From NCBI GenBank assembly GCA_944472155.2, contig OX235279.1, positions 141,828,920 to 141,892,919 on the forward strand: a stretch of 64,000 bases of DNA, written 5' to 3'. This document shows, in pieces, positions 53,985 to 63,225 of this stretch. The DNA is from Trichobilharzia szidati (lineage: Eukaryota > Platyhelminthes > Trematoda > Strigeidida > Schistosomatidae). Under the pieces are notes generated by a model. The model had not been told where the DNA came from, did not search any database, and saw only the letters and a program-made list of their open reading frames with translations. Positions within the stretch are counted from its first letter, which is position 1; every line of letters begins with the position of its first letter. A program made the position numbers and the translations under genes.

Positions 53985-54485
53985 ATTCATACTTGGCGTT
54001 CCGACTGGAACACAGGGCTTTAGATGTACATCTCCATTCCTTCCCATTCTCTGCCATTACTTTCATCTGGAGCCATGATTACCCATAGGATTCTGTCCCC
54101 TCTCAACATGATCTTCACAATATCACTCTCCGAAGCCCAAGTATTTCCTCCTTGTTCAGGTCCCACTCAAGGTTAGGATGTGTGATGCCATTCAACGGTC
54201 TCCTGCCAGTATGTCCTACCCATCTCGCTTTCGCTCTGAACATTTATTTGTGGACAGGTAGTTTACTGGAATACCGTCTCCAACAGCTTTTTGTTGGTCA
54301 TCTTTTCTTCAATATCTAAGAATCAAAGAAAGGGCTGTTTCATGTAAATCTTCAGTATTCAGTTGGAAATGCTCTTAGTTATGCGCCACATTCCTGAACA
54401 ATGTAGAAGCACTCGCTTCATAAAACTGTTAAAATTTCCAAAATATTTCGTATTGCTGTGTGTGATGACTGGACTGGACCAAATC
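53985..54485 (-). mobile_element. Diverged RTE 3' region, minus strand
   Basis: Minus-strand text VLLHCSGMWRITKSISN (about 54,415-54,365) parallels the SR2 VLLYGSETWRVTKNISN. It is followed by MTNKKLLETVFQ and the C-terminal tail in broken frames. The 3' phrase appears antisense near CACAGGGCTTTAGATG at 54,011. This copy is more diverged than those at 29 and 44 kb. Confidence 0.65.
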
Positions 54486-55180
54486 CTAGCTCCATGAAAT
54501 GGAGTGTAGTGGTAAAGCGTCTTGACCAATTCACCTCTTTGAGATGAATCATTCCCAATGCACTAATTAAAGAAGTAATCTTAGCACAGATAAAGGAGGC
54601 TCAAGCATCCCCCCTCGAGACCTGCATCAATTGGAATATTGGCGTGTAAACTTGTCACATCAAAACGAACTGCTTTTCCATCCTCTTATGTTTAAACTCC
54701 TCCAGCCTTTGTTTCATTTCAAATAAATTACTTGGTCCAGAATTTGATCGATCTCCAATAGGACGTAATTTTGATGCCTCATATGTCGGGGCATTCCTGA
54801 AAGGCTGCACTGAGAGCTAAAACTAATAACCCCAGTAGAAGGTATGGGATTATTACAATTCTATTTCACCAAAACTGTGACTGTCATGAAATCTCTGATT
54901 ATCCCCGTAGAAATGTCTATCACTTAGGGCTAGTTATGTCGGTCTGTTAACTTTTACCATCATGTATACATGTGAATGTAACTCACTTAGATTCCCGTCT
55001 CACACGTTAATGCTATTCAGTATGTTTCTGCCTTTGATTGAAGTACAACTATTTTGTATTTGTTGCCTTCACAGAACTGTACTATTTGTATATCTCAGAA
55101 ACATGTAAAGTTTAATGCTAAGTCACTCGTTTAATAACTAGAGTAAAGCTCACACTCTGTGTTTCCAATATTGACTATGA
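54486..55180. other. Unassigned, possibly retroelement-derived
   Basis: Minus-strand text around 54,830-54,660 is open for about 50 codons but I could not assign it. The rest shows no motif. Confidence 0.35.
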
Positions 55181-55184
55181 AAAC

Positions 55185-55540
55185 TAAGACATACTGCCTG
55201 GAGAGAGACTTTTCGAACTCAAGTATGCTAACGATGTCGTCTTCCTGTGAAATAACATATAGGCTGCCCAAATCTCATTGAATCATTCAGTGGCTTGTGT
55301 CTGCTTTGCTCTGTCTAGGTGCAAAGGATTATTGGAAGTTTGGTAGGGGTAGCAGGCCGTACTGGCTTGCACTCATCCCCGCTAGAATATCCGTTAGAAA
55401 TAGTCGAAAAGTTGGTGTATCTAGGGTGTTTTAGTGTTATAAGAGGTGAGACTAATAACCGTGTGTTGAAAGCCAAGATAGCAAACGCCAATCGGAGCCA
55501 CCTCTTGCACTGTCACGGCAATAGTAATAAAAATTAGTAA
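55185..55540 (+). pseudogene. RTE reverse transcriptase fragment of a second RTE family
   Basis: The plus strand reads FELKYANDVVFL (about 55,214-55,250), matching the L..L.YADDIVLL palm motif with the first aspartate changed to asparagine. A SRCKGLL-like piece follows, then VEKLVYLGCFSVIRGETNNR and VLKAKIANANRSHL in the frame 55,319-55,537. The blocks resemble another RTE family (SR3/Perere-3-like wording: IEVVEKFVYLGS..S..G) rather than the SR2-like copies elsewhere. Frameshifts and the altered YADD show it is dead. Confidence 0.65.
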
Positions 55541-55659
55541 TAACTTTCACTTATTCTTTTCGGGAATGATGAGGAACTTTGAAATCCAAACTTCCAGTGG
55601 TTCTTCTAAGACTCACTACTGAATTATGATACGTTTGCTTAAGTGTTAAATCGTATGTT

Positions 55660-55950
55660 TGCATCTAGCCAAACGACTTCCTATCATATTCCGAAAATTC
55701 GAAAGCTTGTCTATAAAGCTGCGGGCTGCAACATTTTTCTGTCCGAACGCTTATTCCAGCAACTCTAAGGCCTTATCGTAACCTTCCTGCAGCTCTAGTA
55801 GAATACAATATTTGATAATCTCCTTTACTTCTCGATCAGATTGCTGAATTCGACGATTTAATTTACTCAGATTCCTGGTCTACCCAATGTTAATAATCTC
55901 TATAAAGTCCCGTTAGTCTAGAGGGTTACCGTCAAACTTGGAAATCTCTC
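55660..55950 (-). pseudogene. BEL/Pao LTR-retrotransposon Gag fragment
   Basis: The minus strand reads KFDGNPLD near 55,940-55,915, then REVKEIIKYCILLELQEGYD, KALELLE and AFGQKNVAARSFIDKL down to about 55,690. The order FDG.PL, then ..KY.I.L....GY..A...L...FG....VA is the signature of BEL/Pao Gag-like proteins. Three stops and a frame change are visible. No LTR was identified nearby. A pol fragment of the same class lies at 61.2-62.3 kb in the other orientation. Confidence 0.7.
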
Positions 55951-56815
55951 ATTCAGTCATTTACGAAACAAAATCATACAAGTGATGGGCGTTTACACAG
56001 GGATAACCAGCGATCACATGACCGTTGTAAGTGGAAAGACAGAAGTGGTATTCAGTTGGTAGTTTGTCATTATGTTTATCTGTTGCAACTAACACTCTTT
56101 ACAAAACGACCAATTCGTCAAGGTCTTATTTCCAGAGTATCCGAATAACACGCCTCTTCTAAGAAACTCACATCTCTTGTATCTCACTCAATCTCTTGGT
56201 TTGCGGTCTTCAAACGCACTGTCCCCAAATGGGGATCTTGATCATAGTACACTATAGCTTTTGGTTAGAGACCTCTAGGTATGTTAGCATTGCTGACCAG
56301 GACTAGATCTCCAGTCTATATGTTCTTCTCTATATCTAGTCACTTCGATTTTACTTGCTGTATATGTTTTCCAATCTTAACACGCAATGCAGAAGCAGCT
56401 AATTCCCGTTTAGGTATAGAAACGGGTTTCAGTGATGTCACTTTATACCTAGCCAAAAACTGAGTCCCGACGTAGAACTTTGCATAACAGTGCAGCAGTT
56501 CAAGTTGTCACAACCCATGTCGCACACCAAGGTGTTGAAGAGAAAAAAATGAGATTTGAAAGATCTGTAATGAGCAGAAAAGTACAGGAGAAGGAATAGT
56601 AACACGGAAGAACATGAGGAATGAATGGATCTGCGAGCTCGTACAGAATGGATGAATCGGAACCGGTGAGGACGGCTTTGAGCCATACCATCACCATTCC
56701 CAAGTCATTGGGTCTTGACATCCCGAAGACATTAACCAGGCAGTCTACACCTCCCTACTTGGCTGGCTCAAACCAACAGTCAAAGCCTTTATGGATTGAT
56801 GCTATTTTTTCGTTT
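55951..56815. other. Unassigned region 3' of the CR1 copy
   Basis: Plus- and minus-strand frames at 56,438-56,827 overlap in several phases. The text GGACGGCTTTGAGCCATACC and CAAGTCATTGGGTC near 56,670-56,710 looks like a dispersed repeat, possibly noncoding. No protein was assigned. Confidence 0.35.
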
Positions 56816-57165
56816 GCCCATCACTAACCCTTTATGATTCCGATTCCGATTATAAGGTTAGAAGGCTCTTTTAACCTATGGTAATCCTTGCGATATATGT
56901 CTCTGTGAAGATCCAGTTTCTCTTTGGAAGCTTTCACCGATGGAGAGGTTACTACTGAATCAGGTAAGCAGTTCCAGTCATTGACCACTCTGTGAGAGAA
57001 TCTAAATTCTTCACGCATTTAATTCGATCTCGGTTTGAGCACCTTCTTGTGGTGACCTCGTAAATGTATCCTAAAGGGAGAGAAAAGGCTTGAAAGGTTA
57101 TTTCTTATATCACCCTTAAATATCGGGTATGCCAAAATAAAGTCACTTCTCCTCCTTCGGTATGA

Positions 57166-58430
57166 TCATCGGAAGAGATTTAAATGCTCCATCCTCTTAT
57201 GATAAGGAAGGTGTGAGATACCACTAACTAATTTGGTTCCTATCCTCTGTACTCTTTCCAGGACATGTGCCTCCTTTTTGAAGCATGAACTCACCGCTTG
57301 TATGCAGTATTCTAGATGAGGTCTCACATATGTTGCATAGAGTACTTGGGAAATACCTTCATCTAATCCTTTGAAAGCCCATAGCATTCGAAAAGCCTTA
57401 GCTGCGGCTCGATTACAATTTGCCGTTGTTTTTAAATCATGGCTTACAATAATTCCTAAGTCCTTTTGTTCCCTAACATCTGGCAGTTCTGTGTCCCCCA
57501 GGGAGTACGACGTGTAAGACTTCTGACCTAGGTGCATTACCGCGCTTTTCTTGGAATTAATTTCCAGACTCCAGTGGTTAGCCCATTCGGCTAATTTATC
57601 TAGATGGTTTTGTAGTACCAACCTATCATCAGTACTATTTACGGTTTTCCATATCTTAATATCGTCCGCAAAGAGTAAGGAAGATGAGGTAAGAATTTTC
57701 GGCACTTCATTTATGTATAATAGGAATAACAGGAGGCCAAGTACAGTTCTCTGAGGTACCCCACTTAGTACAGCTTTCCACCTTGACAGTACACCATTAA
57801 GCCTTACCTTCTGCCTCCTATCCATCAGGTAGTTGCTAAACCACTCACATAAGTGTTGGTCTAATCCAAAACGTTTAAGTTTACTAAGAAGACCTAAATG
57901 GGAAACCTTATCGAATGCTTTACTGAGATCGATAAAGACAACGTCCAGTAAATGGTTCTTATCCCTGGCCTCGATCCAATCTTCCCTAGCTAACAATGAG
58001 TTTGTCAAGCAGGATCTTCCTGGTCGGAATCCATGCTGTTCCACTGCCAGTAAGCCATGTTTTTCTGTATGAGCTAAGAGCTGATCCCTTATGAGTGTCT
58101 CTGAGACATTTGCTATGATGCAGGTCAGACTTACAGACCGGTAGTTAGATACTAACTGCCTGCTCCCCTCTCTGAAGATGAGGCTTATAAAAGCATCTTT
58201 GCAGTCCCTGGGTAGCCTAACCTGGGTCAGAGACACTTGAAAAATCTCCGTTAGTGGAATGTACATTATATCCGCCAAGGCGATTAGCAGTCTAGGGTGA
58301 AGTCCGTCTGGTCTAGGTGATTTACCTGGCTTCAGCTTAGTCAGTAGTTTGAGAACCACTGCATTCTCTGCCACAATTGTTGGCATTTTACTGGCTACAG
58401 AAGTGACCTCACTACACCCCTGAGTGATAC
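57166..58430 (-). pseudogene. LINE reverse transcriptase (CR1/Jockey type), copy A
   Basis: An open frame of 406 codons from the first Met (58,386), with about 14 more in-frame residues upstream (ITQGCSEVTSVASK). Motifs in order from that Met: KLKPGKSPRPDGLHP (17-31), NYRSVSLTCI (81-90), EQHGFRPGRSCLTN (116-129), motif A FIDLSKAFDKV (151-161), motif B GVPQRTVLGLLLFLLYIN (209-226), catalytic FADD (239-242), WSLEINSKKSAVMHLG (272-287) and LEYCIQAVSSCFKK. Motif B departs from the usual GVPQGSVLGP..F at two positions, so activity is doubtful even where the frame is intact. The frame joins neither the endonuclease upstream (frameshift near 58,440) nor the C-terminal domain downstream. Confidence 0.9.
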
Positions 58431-58432
58431 GA

Positions 58433-59600
58433 TTAGGCGAAAAACATCACAAAAGTATTCGAAGAGCTTTCCAGCTTTTGTTTCGTCTGATTCGGCTGCC
58501 TCTCCAGTATTGCAAATGAGGGACGATATACCACTGCTAGTTTTAGTCCTGCATACAGTCTTTTTGGATAATGCACACAGCCTAGTACTAACTGTCTCTC
58601 ATACCCTATACGACTTTTGTCAATCTTATACTTACAAAGGTTTCGGATTTTGCGGTATTCCATCCGAAACTCATCCGTCCTAGTCACAGTAAACAGGTCC
58701 CATAAGTTCTCTCGTTTTCTTAATAACTTCCTTATTTCATTACTAATCCAAGGTGGTTTATGCGATAGTTTTCGAGGCGTAGACCAAGGTACAAAGGGTG
58801 CAGTGACGCAATCTAGTGTATTCCTAAATCCCATCCAAGCTTTCTCGACGGTCTGGTGTGTATCAACAGACCAGTCAGCTAGGGTTGCTACATTTCGGAT
58901 TGCAGGTATATTCGCTTTCCAAACGTTTGGACGAGTAGCTGTTGACCTATGTATGACAGCGTGAATCCTAAACATAAAAGTGATAACTATATGGTCACTA
59001 CTGCCTGGCGGTGCCAGGCACCTAATGTCATCGACATCCTCCTTCTGGTGTGTTAGCACCAAGTCTAGAGTGGACGGATCATGTTCCGGGTGATATCGTG
59101 TTGGTGCATCTATATGCTGCACAAGTGCGCATTCAAGCATTGTCAATATGAGTTCCCTGTTGAAACAAGTGTACAAGGTAGTTGTTCTTAATTCCTCCCA
59201 ATTAGTATGTGGAGCATTAAAATCACCTATTCCTACTACTCCACGTCCTGAGGTGATTTAGTACGAAATCGTCAGCTTGGCTGGCAGGACTTCTATAAAT
59301 ACCCCCAATTGTTACAGTGTCCATGTTCAAGTTTATGACACAACTCGCGGCTTCACTGGTGCCGTTGTCATGAGCTTCCGATAACTTTGATCTAATTTTT
59401 ATGTCATCCCAGATGTATAGAGCAACCCCCTACCTTTCCGACTACTTACTCTGTCTGCTGTGATGCAGATGTATCCAGGTATGAGTGGAGGTAAGTCTAC
59501 ACCCACTAACAACCATGTTTCAGTGATAGCAATCACATCAGGTTGTAGTTCTTCAGACAACACTCCTACTTCAGGAAGCTTATTTCTAAAACTACAAGTG
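58433..59600 (-). pseudogene. LINE AP-type endonuclease and linker, copy A
   Basis: The C-terminal part is open from 59,176 to 58,433 (247 codons): DAPTRYHPEHDPSTLDLVL, the SSDH motif at residues 59-62, then a linker with KPPWISNEIRKLLRKRENLW. Upstream, in two further frames, come GDFNAPHTNWEE (about 59,235-59,200), IGGIYRSPASQADDF (about 59,308-59,264) and DVIAITETWL (about 59,548-59,519). These are the ordered motifs of non-LTR AP-type endonucleases. A missing G near 59,430 and a frame change near 59,245 break the protein. Copy B carries exactly the same two breaks. Confidence 0.85.
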
Positions 59601-60233
59601 TTCGTATAGTGTACTGAGAGACCTACGTGTTCACTCGACTTATGAACAGAGGTCTGGGCAACATAGGTTTCCGAGACCTCACTACCAGAAGATCCAACAG
59701 TTTGAGGTCTTTTTCACCCTTTTCTAGTCGGGCATTTAATTCAGCCACGGCTTCTCTTCTCTTAATTCTATCTTCCAGAGGCCAGCCGGGCCCAATTCTC
59801 ATCCTTTTGTCCTTGATTTTGAATGCGTTGTTGAGAATAATACTTTTCTCCATCCCGTTCCCCAGTACTATCTTCAGCGGTCGTGGGGAACTTTCCGTTG
59901 CATCGGAGTTTCGTTTACCGATTCTGATGACTTTCCTTATATGAACTCCATTTGTTTTTTCAGGAAGTATTTTACTGATGATGGAGCTAACTACCTCGAG
60001 ATCATCAGCATGTCGGGCAGCTGGATCTACTTTCTTTGATTCCTCCAAGTTCCAAATTACGATGCTGTAATTTGAGTCGGTAGGTTTCACAATCTTATTA
60101 GTTTTTATGGCTGTCGAGACCTTATCACTAAGCCCAGCGCTTTTCTCTTTCCTATAATTCTTCAGCTTTCTATTTTTCGGTGCTAACCAAGTAGAATCAA
60201 TTAATTTCACTTTGCTCTCGCCGCAGTTGGAAG
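58848..60233. repeat. Left arm of the CR1 inverted repeat
   Basis: Pairs with 62,615-64,000 at a constant coordinate sum of 122,848. I checked points at both ends and several inside and saw no indel and no mismatch. At 60,234 and beyond similarity drops sharply. The arm would continue leftward if copy B extends past the window. Confidence 0.9.
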
Positions 60234-60285
60234 CCATGCGCTCACCAGACACGCACGGCTTACAGCTGCGGCGTCGCAGCATCAC
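59623..60285 (-). pseudogene. LINE ORF1-like nucleic-acid-binding protein, copy A
   Basis: 220 codons. It has a basic N-terminal third, then SNYSIVIWNLEES (71-83), VIRIGKRNSDATESSPRPLK (119-138) with IVLGN after it, ILNNAFKIKDKRMRIGPGW (150-168) and a charged helix DRIKRREAVAELNARLEKGE. The I..W.L..S and RPLKIVL blocks resemble the RRM-like fold preceding the endonuclease in CR1/L2-type elements. From residue 19 on it is identical to the copy B frame. Further upstream (60,290-60,360) the relationship to copy B persists but with many differences. The annotated Met lies within a cysteine-bearing region, and the true start is uncertain. Confidence 0.75.
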
Positions 60286-60364
60286 CCAGCGGTCTTACAG
60301 TATTGGCACTGATGCCCTCTGAGATTTTCGAAAAATCTGTGGGCACACTGTACCTCTGTTGTGT

Positions 60365-60735
60365 CTTTCAAGGTTTGGGCATTTTGTAATGTCCCAGTCT
60401 TATGACTTAATCCAGAATGCTCATTCATGGCATCGGTACCAGATGCTTACTTTTTTCTTTCATCGGAGGTTTTTGTCAATTTCGTGGACATAAGAAGTCC
60501 TAAGCCCTTTTGGATGAGGAAGTAAAACAGGCTACTACAAAATTTGCACACCCACAGAGATGATGGCTTGCTGCAAATCCTATAGTCTTACGGTGATAAG
60601 GCAGTGCAAACTTTATGAAACCATAGGTTGAAGTTATCACACTGATTCCCAACATCCACCGGAAAGTGGCGGTCCGGTAATCCACAGCTGCCAGAGAGAC
60701 TCATGTCAGTATAAGATGTTTAGATGACATATATA
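60365..60735. other. Unassigned spacer sequence
   Basis: A 61-codon minus frame at 60,685-60,500 has no recognised motif. This lies just 5' of copy A. Confidence 0.35.
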
Positions 60736-60739
60736 TATA

Positions 60740-61105
60740 ATCATCACAGGAGACTTGTTTCCCTTCTTGTAAACTGGGGTATTCCATGACTTACTCCAGT
60801 CCAACAGCTATTTATGATTTCCAGACAAGAGTTTGTCACCACCATCCTGAAACACCTCTGTCATCGTACTTTCAGGTCCCACTACTTTTCCTCCCTTTAG
60901 ATTAGAAACAGCTTTCGCAACCTCAGTTACAGTTGGAGGGCTTATGTCTAGATTCCATTCAGGCAGGTGTTGTAAGATTGGCAAATTTAGCGTAGCTGTA
61001 GGCCTGTTGAATTTCTTCCTAAAGCGTTACCTCCAGTGTTCCAGTCTTCTATCCTGAGAGATAACTAAAGTGCCATTCTTTTTTCTAAATCGTTTCACTT
61101 ATCAA
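60740..61105 (-). pseudogene. RTE reverse transcriptase N-terminal fragment
   Basis: The minus strand reads FRKKFNRPTATLNLP (about 61,025-60,980), WNLDISPPTVTEVAKAVSN and LKGGKVVGPESTMTEVFQDG (about 60,955-60,840). R....FNRP, then PPT..E...A...LK.GK..GP, is the RTE/SR2 entry into the reverse transcriptase. A few stops follow, and the palm is absent. Confidence 0.75.
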
Positions 61106-61189
61106 TGAAGAGTTTGAGATGCTGGCTGGCCGTAATGTACCTTAAGTGCATCTAATGACTGACAAAAATTTCAGTGGAGTTAATCTTAG

Positions 61190-61705
61190 AAATGCAATTG
61201 GGTGGACCACATATTAAGACTCTTGGTGAATCATACCTTACCTACAGATAAAATAGAGGCTATGTTCGAACGACTTTATAAAAATGAGTTCGAAGAAGAT
61301 GTTGACCATATATTCATATCCATCAAATATCGCAAACCTTTCAGTATCACGTTTAAAACCATATAATTAGTTGATGAACATTATCAGATAGTAATTTCAA
61401 GACTTCATGAACAAGGGTCAACTAATAACAGAAAAATGGCAATGATTCGGTTGAGTTTGTTGTCGAAACGCATCACTCAAGACATAGCTTTGCACAAAGA
61501 CTAAATTAAAGTAGGGTCACATTATATTCAAAAAGGTTTTGCTGAAATAGTAGGTGAGACCTATGTTAGTGAACAAGTTTGGTGTTTGCCACACCTCCTC
61601 CAAGGAAGCCTAGTAGAATAAGGGTTGTGTTCGACTGAGCGGCACAGTACTCAGCGACATTTGTAGTTCACCTTCCAGTATGTGAAGTTCTGCTCGAATG
61701 AGCAC
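61190..61705 (+). pseudogene. BEL/Pao pol fragment, part 1
   Basis: The plus strand reads MFERLYKNEFEEDVDHIF (61,262 on), then after one stop NNRKMAMIRLSLLSKRITQD, YIQKGFAEIVGETYVSEQVW and CLPH to about 61,590, with a degraded VVFD.AA-like string near 61,628. NNR.MA..RL..L.+R...D, then YI..G.AE and VWYLPHH, is the BEL/Pao reverse transcriptase approach. The fragment ends near 61,700, and its continuation appears at 62,050. Confidence 0.75.
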
Positions 61706-62045
61706 ATATCCGGGTAGGCTCGAACACTATTTCTCACCCTCTCTCCTTTTGCTGTCAACACGCACATTCTCTGAGTCTTTAATTCAGCCATGCTAGATAA
61801 GTTGTCAAATCTTCTCCCTGTATAACCTGAACTTTTTATTCTATTTAAATATACTGCTCAGCACAGCACATTACTAATCAACTGTCTTTTTGATTTGCGT
61901 CTTGTCGTCAGTGCTTACCAGCTAGTTGGAGCGCTGGTTTATTGGATAATTAGGCAAACTACTTTTAGTAAGGGCTGCTATAGTGTAGCTAACCAATAGC
62001 ACTACCAGCGCCTTACACAGCTTTGAACACAAATCTATATTCTGG
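61706..62045. other. ~340-bp interruption of the BEL/Pao fragment, unassigned
   Basis: The BEL/Pao text breaks off near 61,700 and resumes near 62,050. The DNA between contains GGAGCGCTGGTTTATTGGAT and a complementary-looking CCAATAGCACTACCAGCGCC near 61,940-62,010. Origin unknown. Confidence 0.5.
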
Positions 62046-62047
62046 TT

Positions 62048-62335
62048 CCGATTTGCTGGACATATTTATGTTATTTCAGCAGACATCAATAGGCATCATC
62101 CCAGATATAGAAGCCAGGTCTCATTAAGTAGTTCTCCCTCCACATAATAGGAATGCTCTTACATTCTTATGTTGGTTGGTGAGTAACGTGGAAACGAATC
62201 CAGTAGATACAGAATGAAAGTAAATGGACGACAATTGGCTTATTTACTCACAACAAAAGCAGATTCTGATACTAAGGAAATTTGATTTGACTATGAGGAG
62301 TAGTACCAAAATTAATGAAGTTCATCCCAGAAGAA
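62048..62335 (+). pseudogene. BEL/Pao pol fragment, part 2
   Basis: The plus strand reads SDLLDIFMLFQQTSIGIIPD, then IEARSH, VVLPPHNRNALTFLCWL and, after stops, a damaged LRKFDLTM-like stretch. GI.ADIEAMFHQV.VPP.DRNALRFLWW is the RT motif A region of BEL/Pao elements. The catalytic aspartate context IPDIEA is retained, but H* replaces HQ downstream. Same orientation as part 1, so one element was interrupted. Confidence 0.8.
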
Positions 62336-62454
62336 AACCGTGTAGAAAGGAAAGTTGATATTCTTCTGTCTAAAAAAGGGAGGACATTAAGTATAGCATG
62401 TAATGTATTAACTGATGGTATTCGAAGCTAACGAAGCTAACAAGGAGAACTCTG

Positions 62455-63225
62455 TTGTTGTTTGTAGCTTCGGTATTCGAGGAACAGTGTGCCCAAAAGT
62501 CTGCAGCGGCACACAGAAAGCCCCAAAAATCTAAGAGGGCAAGCAGTGCCAATACTGTAAGACTGCTGGGTGATACCATAACGACGAAGAGTTGCATGTC
62601 GGGTGAACGCACGGCTTCCAACTGCGGCGAGAGCAAAGTGAAATTAATTGATTCTACTTGGTTAGCACCGAAAAATAGAAAGCTGAAGAATTATAGGAAA
62701 GAGAAAAGCGCTGGGCTTAGTGATAAGGTCTCGACAGCCATAAAAACTAATAAGATTGTGAAACCTACCGACTCAAATTACAGCATCGTAATTTGGAACT
62801 TGGAGGAATCAAAGAAAGTAGATCCAGCTGCCCGACATGCTGATGATCTCGAGGTAGTTAGCTCCATCATCAGTAAAATACTTCCTGAAAAAACAAATGG
62901 AGTTCATATAAGGAAAGTCATCAGAATCGGTAAACGAAACTCCGATGCAACGGAAAGTTCCCCACGACCGCTGAAGATAGTACTGGGGAACGGGATGGAG
63001 AAAAGTATTATTCTCAACAACGCATTCAAAATCAAGGACAAAAGGATGAGAATTGGGCCCGGCTGGCCTCTGGAAGATAGAATTAAGAGAAGAGAAGCCG
63101 TGGCTGAATTAAATGCCCGACTAGAAAAGGGTGAAAAAGACCTCAAACTGTTGGATCTTCTGGTAGTGAGGTCTCGGAAACCTATGTTGCCCAGACCTCT
63201 GTTCATAAGTCGAGTGAACACGTAG
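62455..63225 (+). pseudogene. LINE ORF1-like protein, copy B
   Basis: 256 codons on the plus strand. The N-terminal ~52 residues (to about 62,610) are related to, but clearly different from, the same region upstream of copy A. From ASNCGESKVKLIDSTWLAPK onward the protein equals copy A residue for residue. It shares the SIVIWNLEES and RPLKIVLGN blocks. It ends RVNT at the same stop; the endonuclease starts in another frame right after, which may be the natural ORF1/ORF2 arrangement. Confidence 0.75.

Larger units (their letters stand above)
56820..60360 (-). mobile_element. CR1/Jockey-type LINE, copy A, nearly full length but inactive
   Basis: On the minus strand the order is a nucleic-acid-binding ORF1-like protein (60,285-59,623), an AP-type endonuclease (59,600-58,433), the reverse transcriptase (58,430-57,166) and a C-terminal region (57,018-56,824: FSHRVVNDWNCLPDSVV). 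The 3' end near 56,825 has GATTCCGATTCCGATTATAA, a short tandem repeat as CR1-type elements often carry. Frameshifts at about 59,430, 59,245 and 58,440 and between RT and tail disable it. It mirrors copy B at 62,455-64,000. Confidence 0.85.

Noticed and set aside
59627..59944. 105-codon ORF opposite the CR1 ORF1, repeated identically at 63,221-62,904
   Set aside because: It is the antisense shadow of the ORF1-like frame; its identity in both arms only reflects nucleotide identity.
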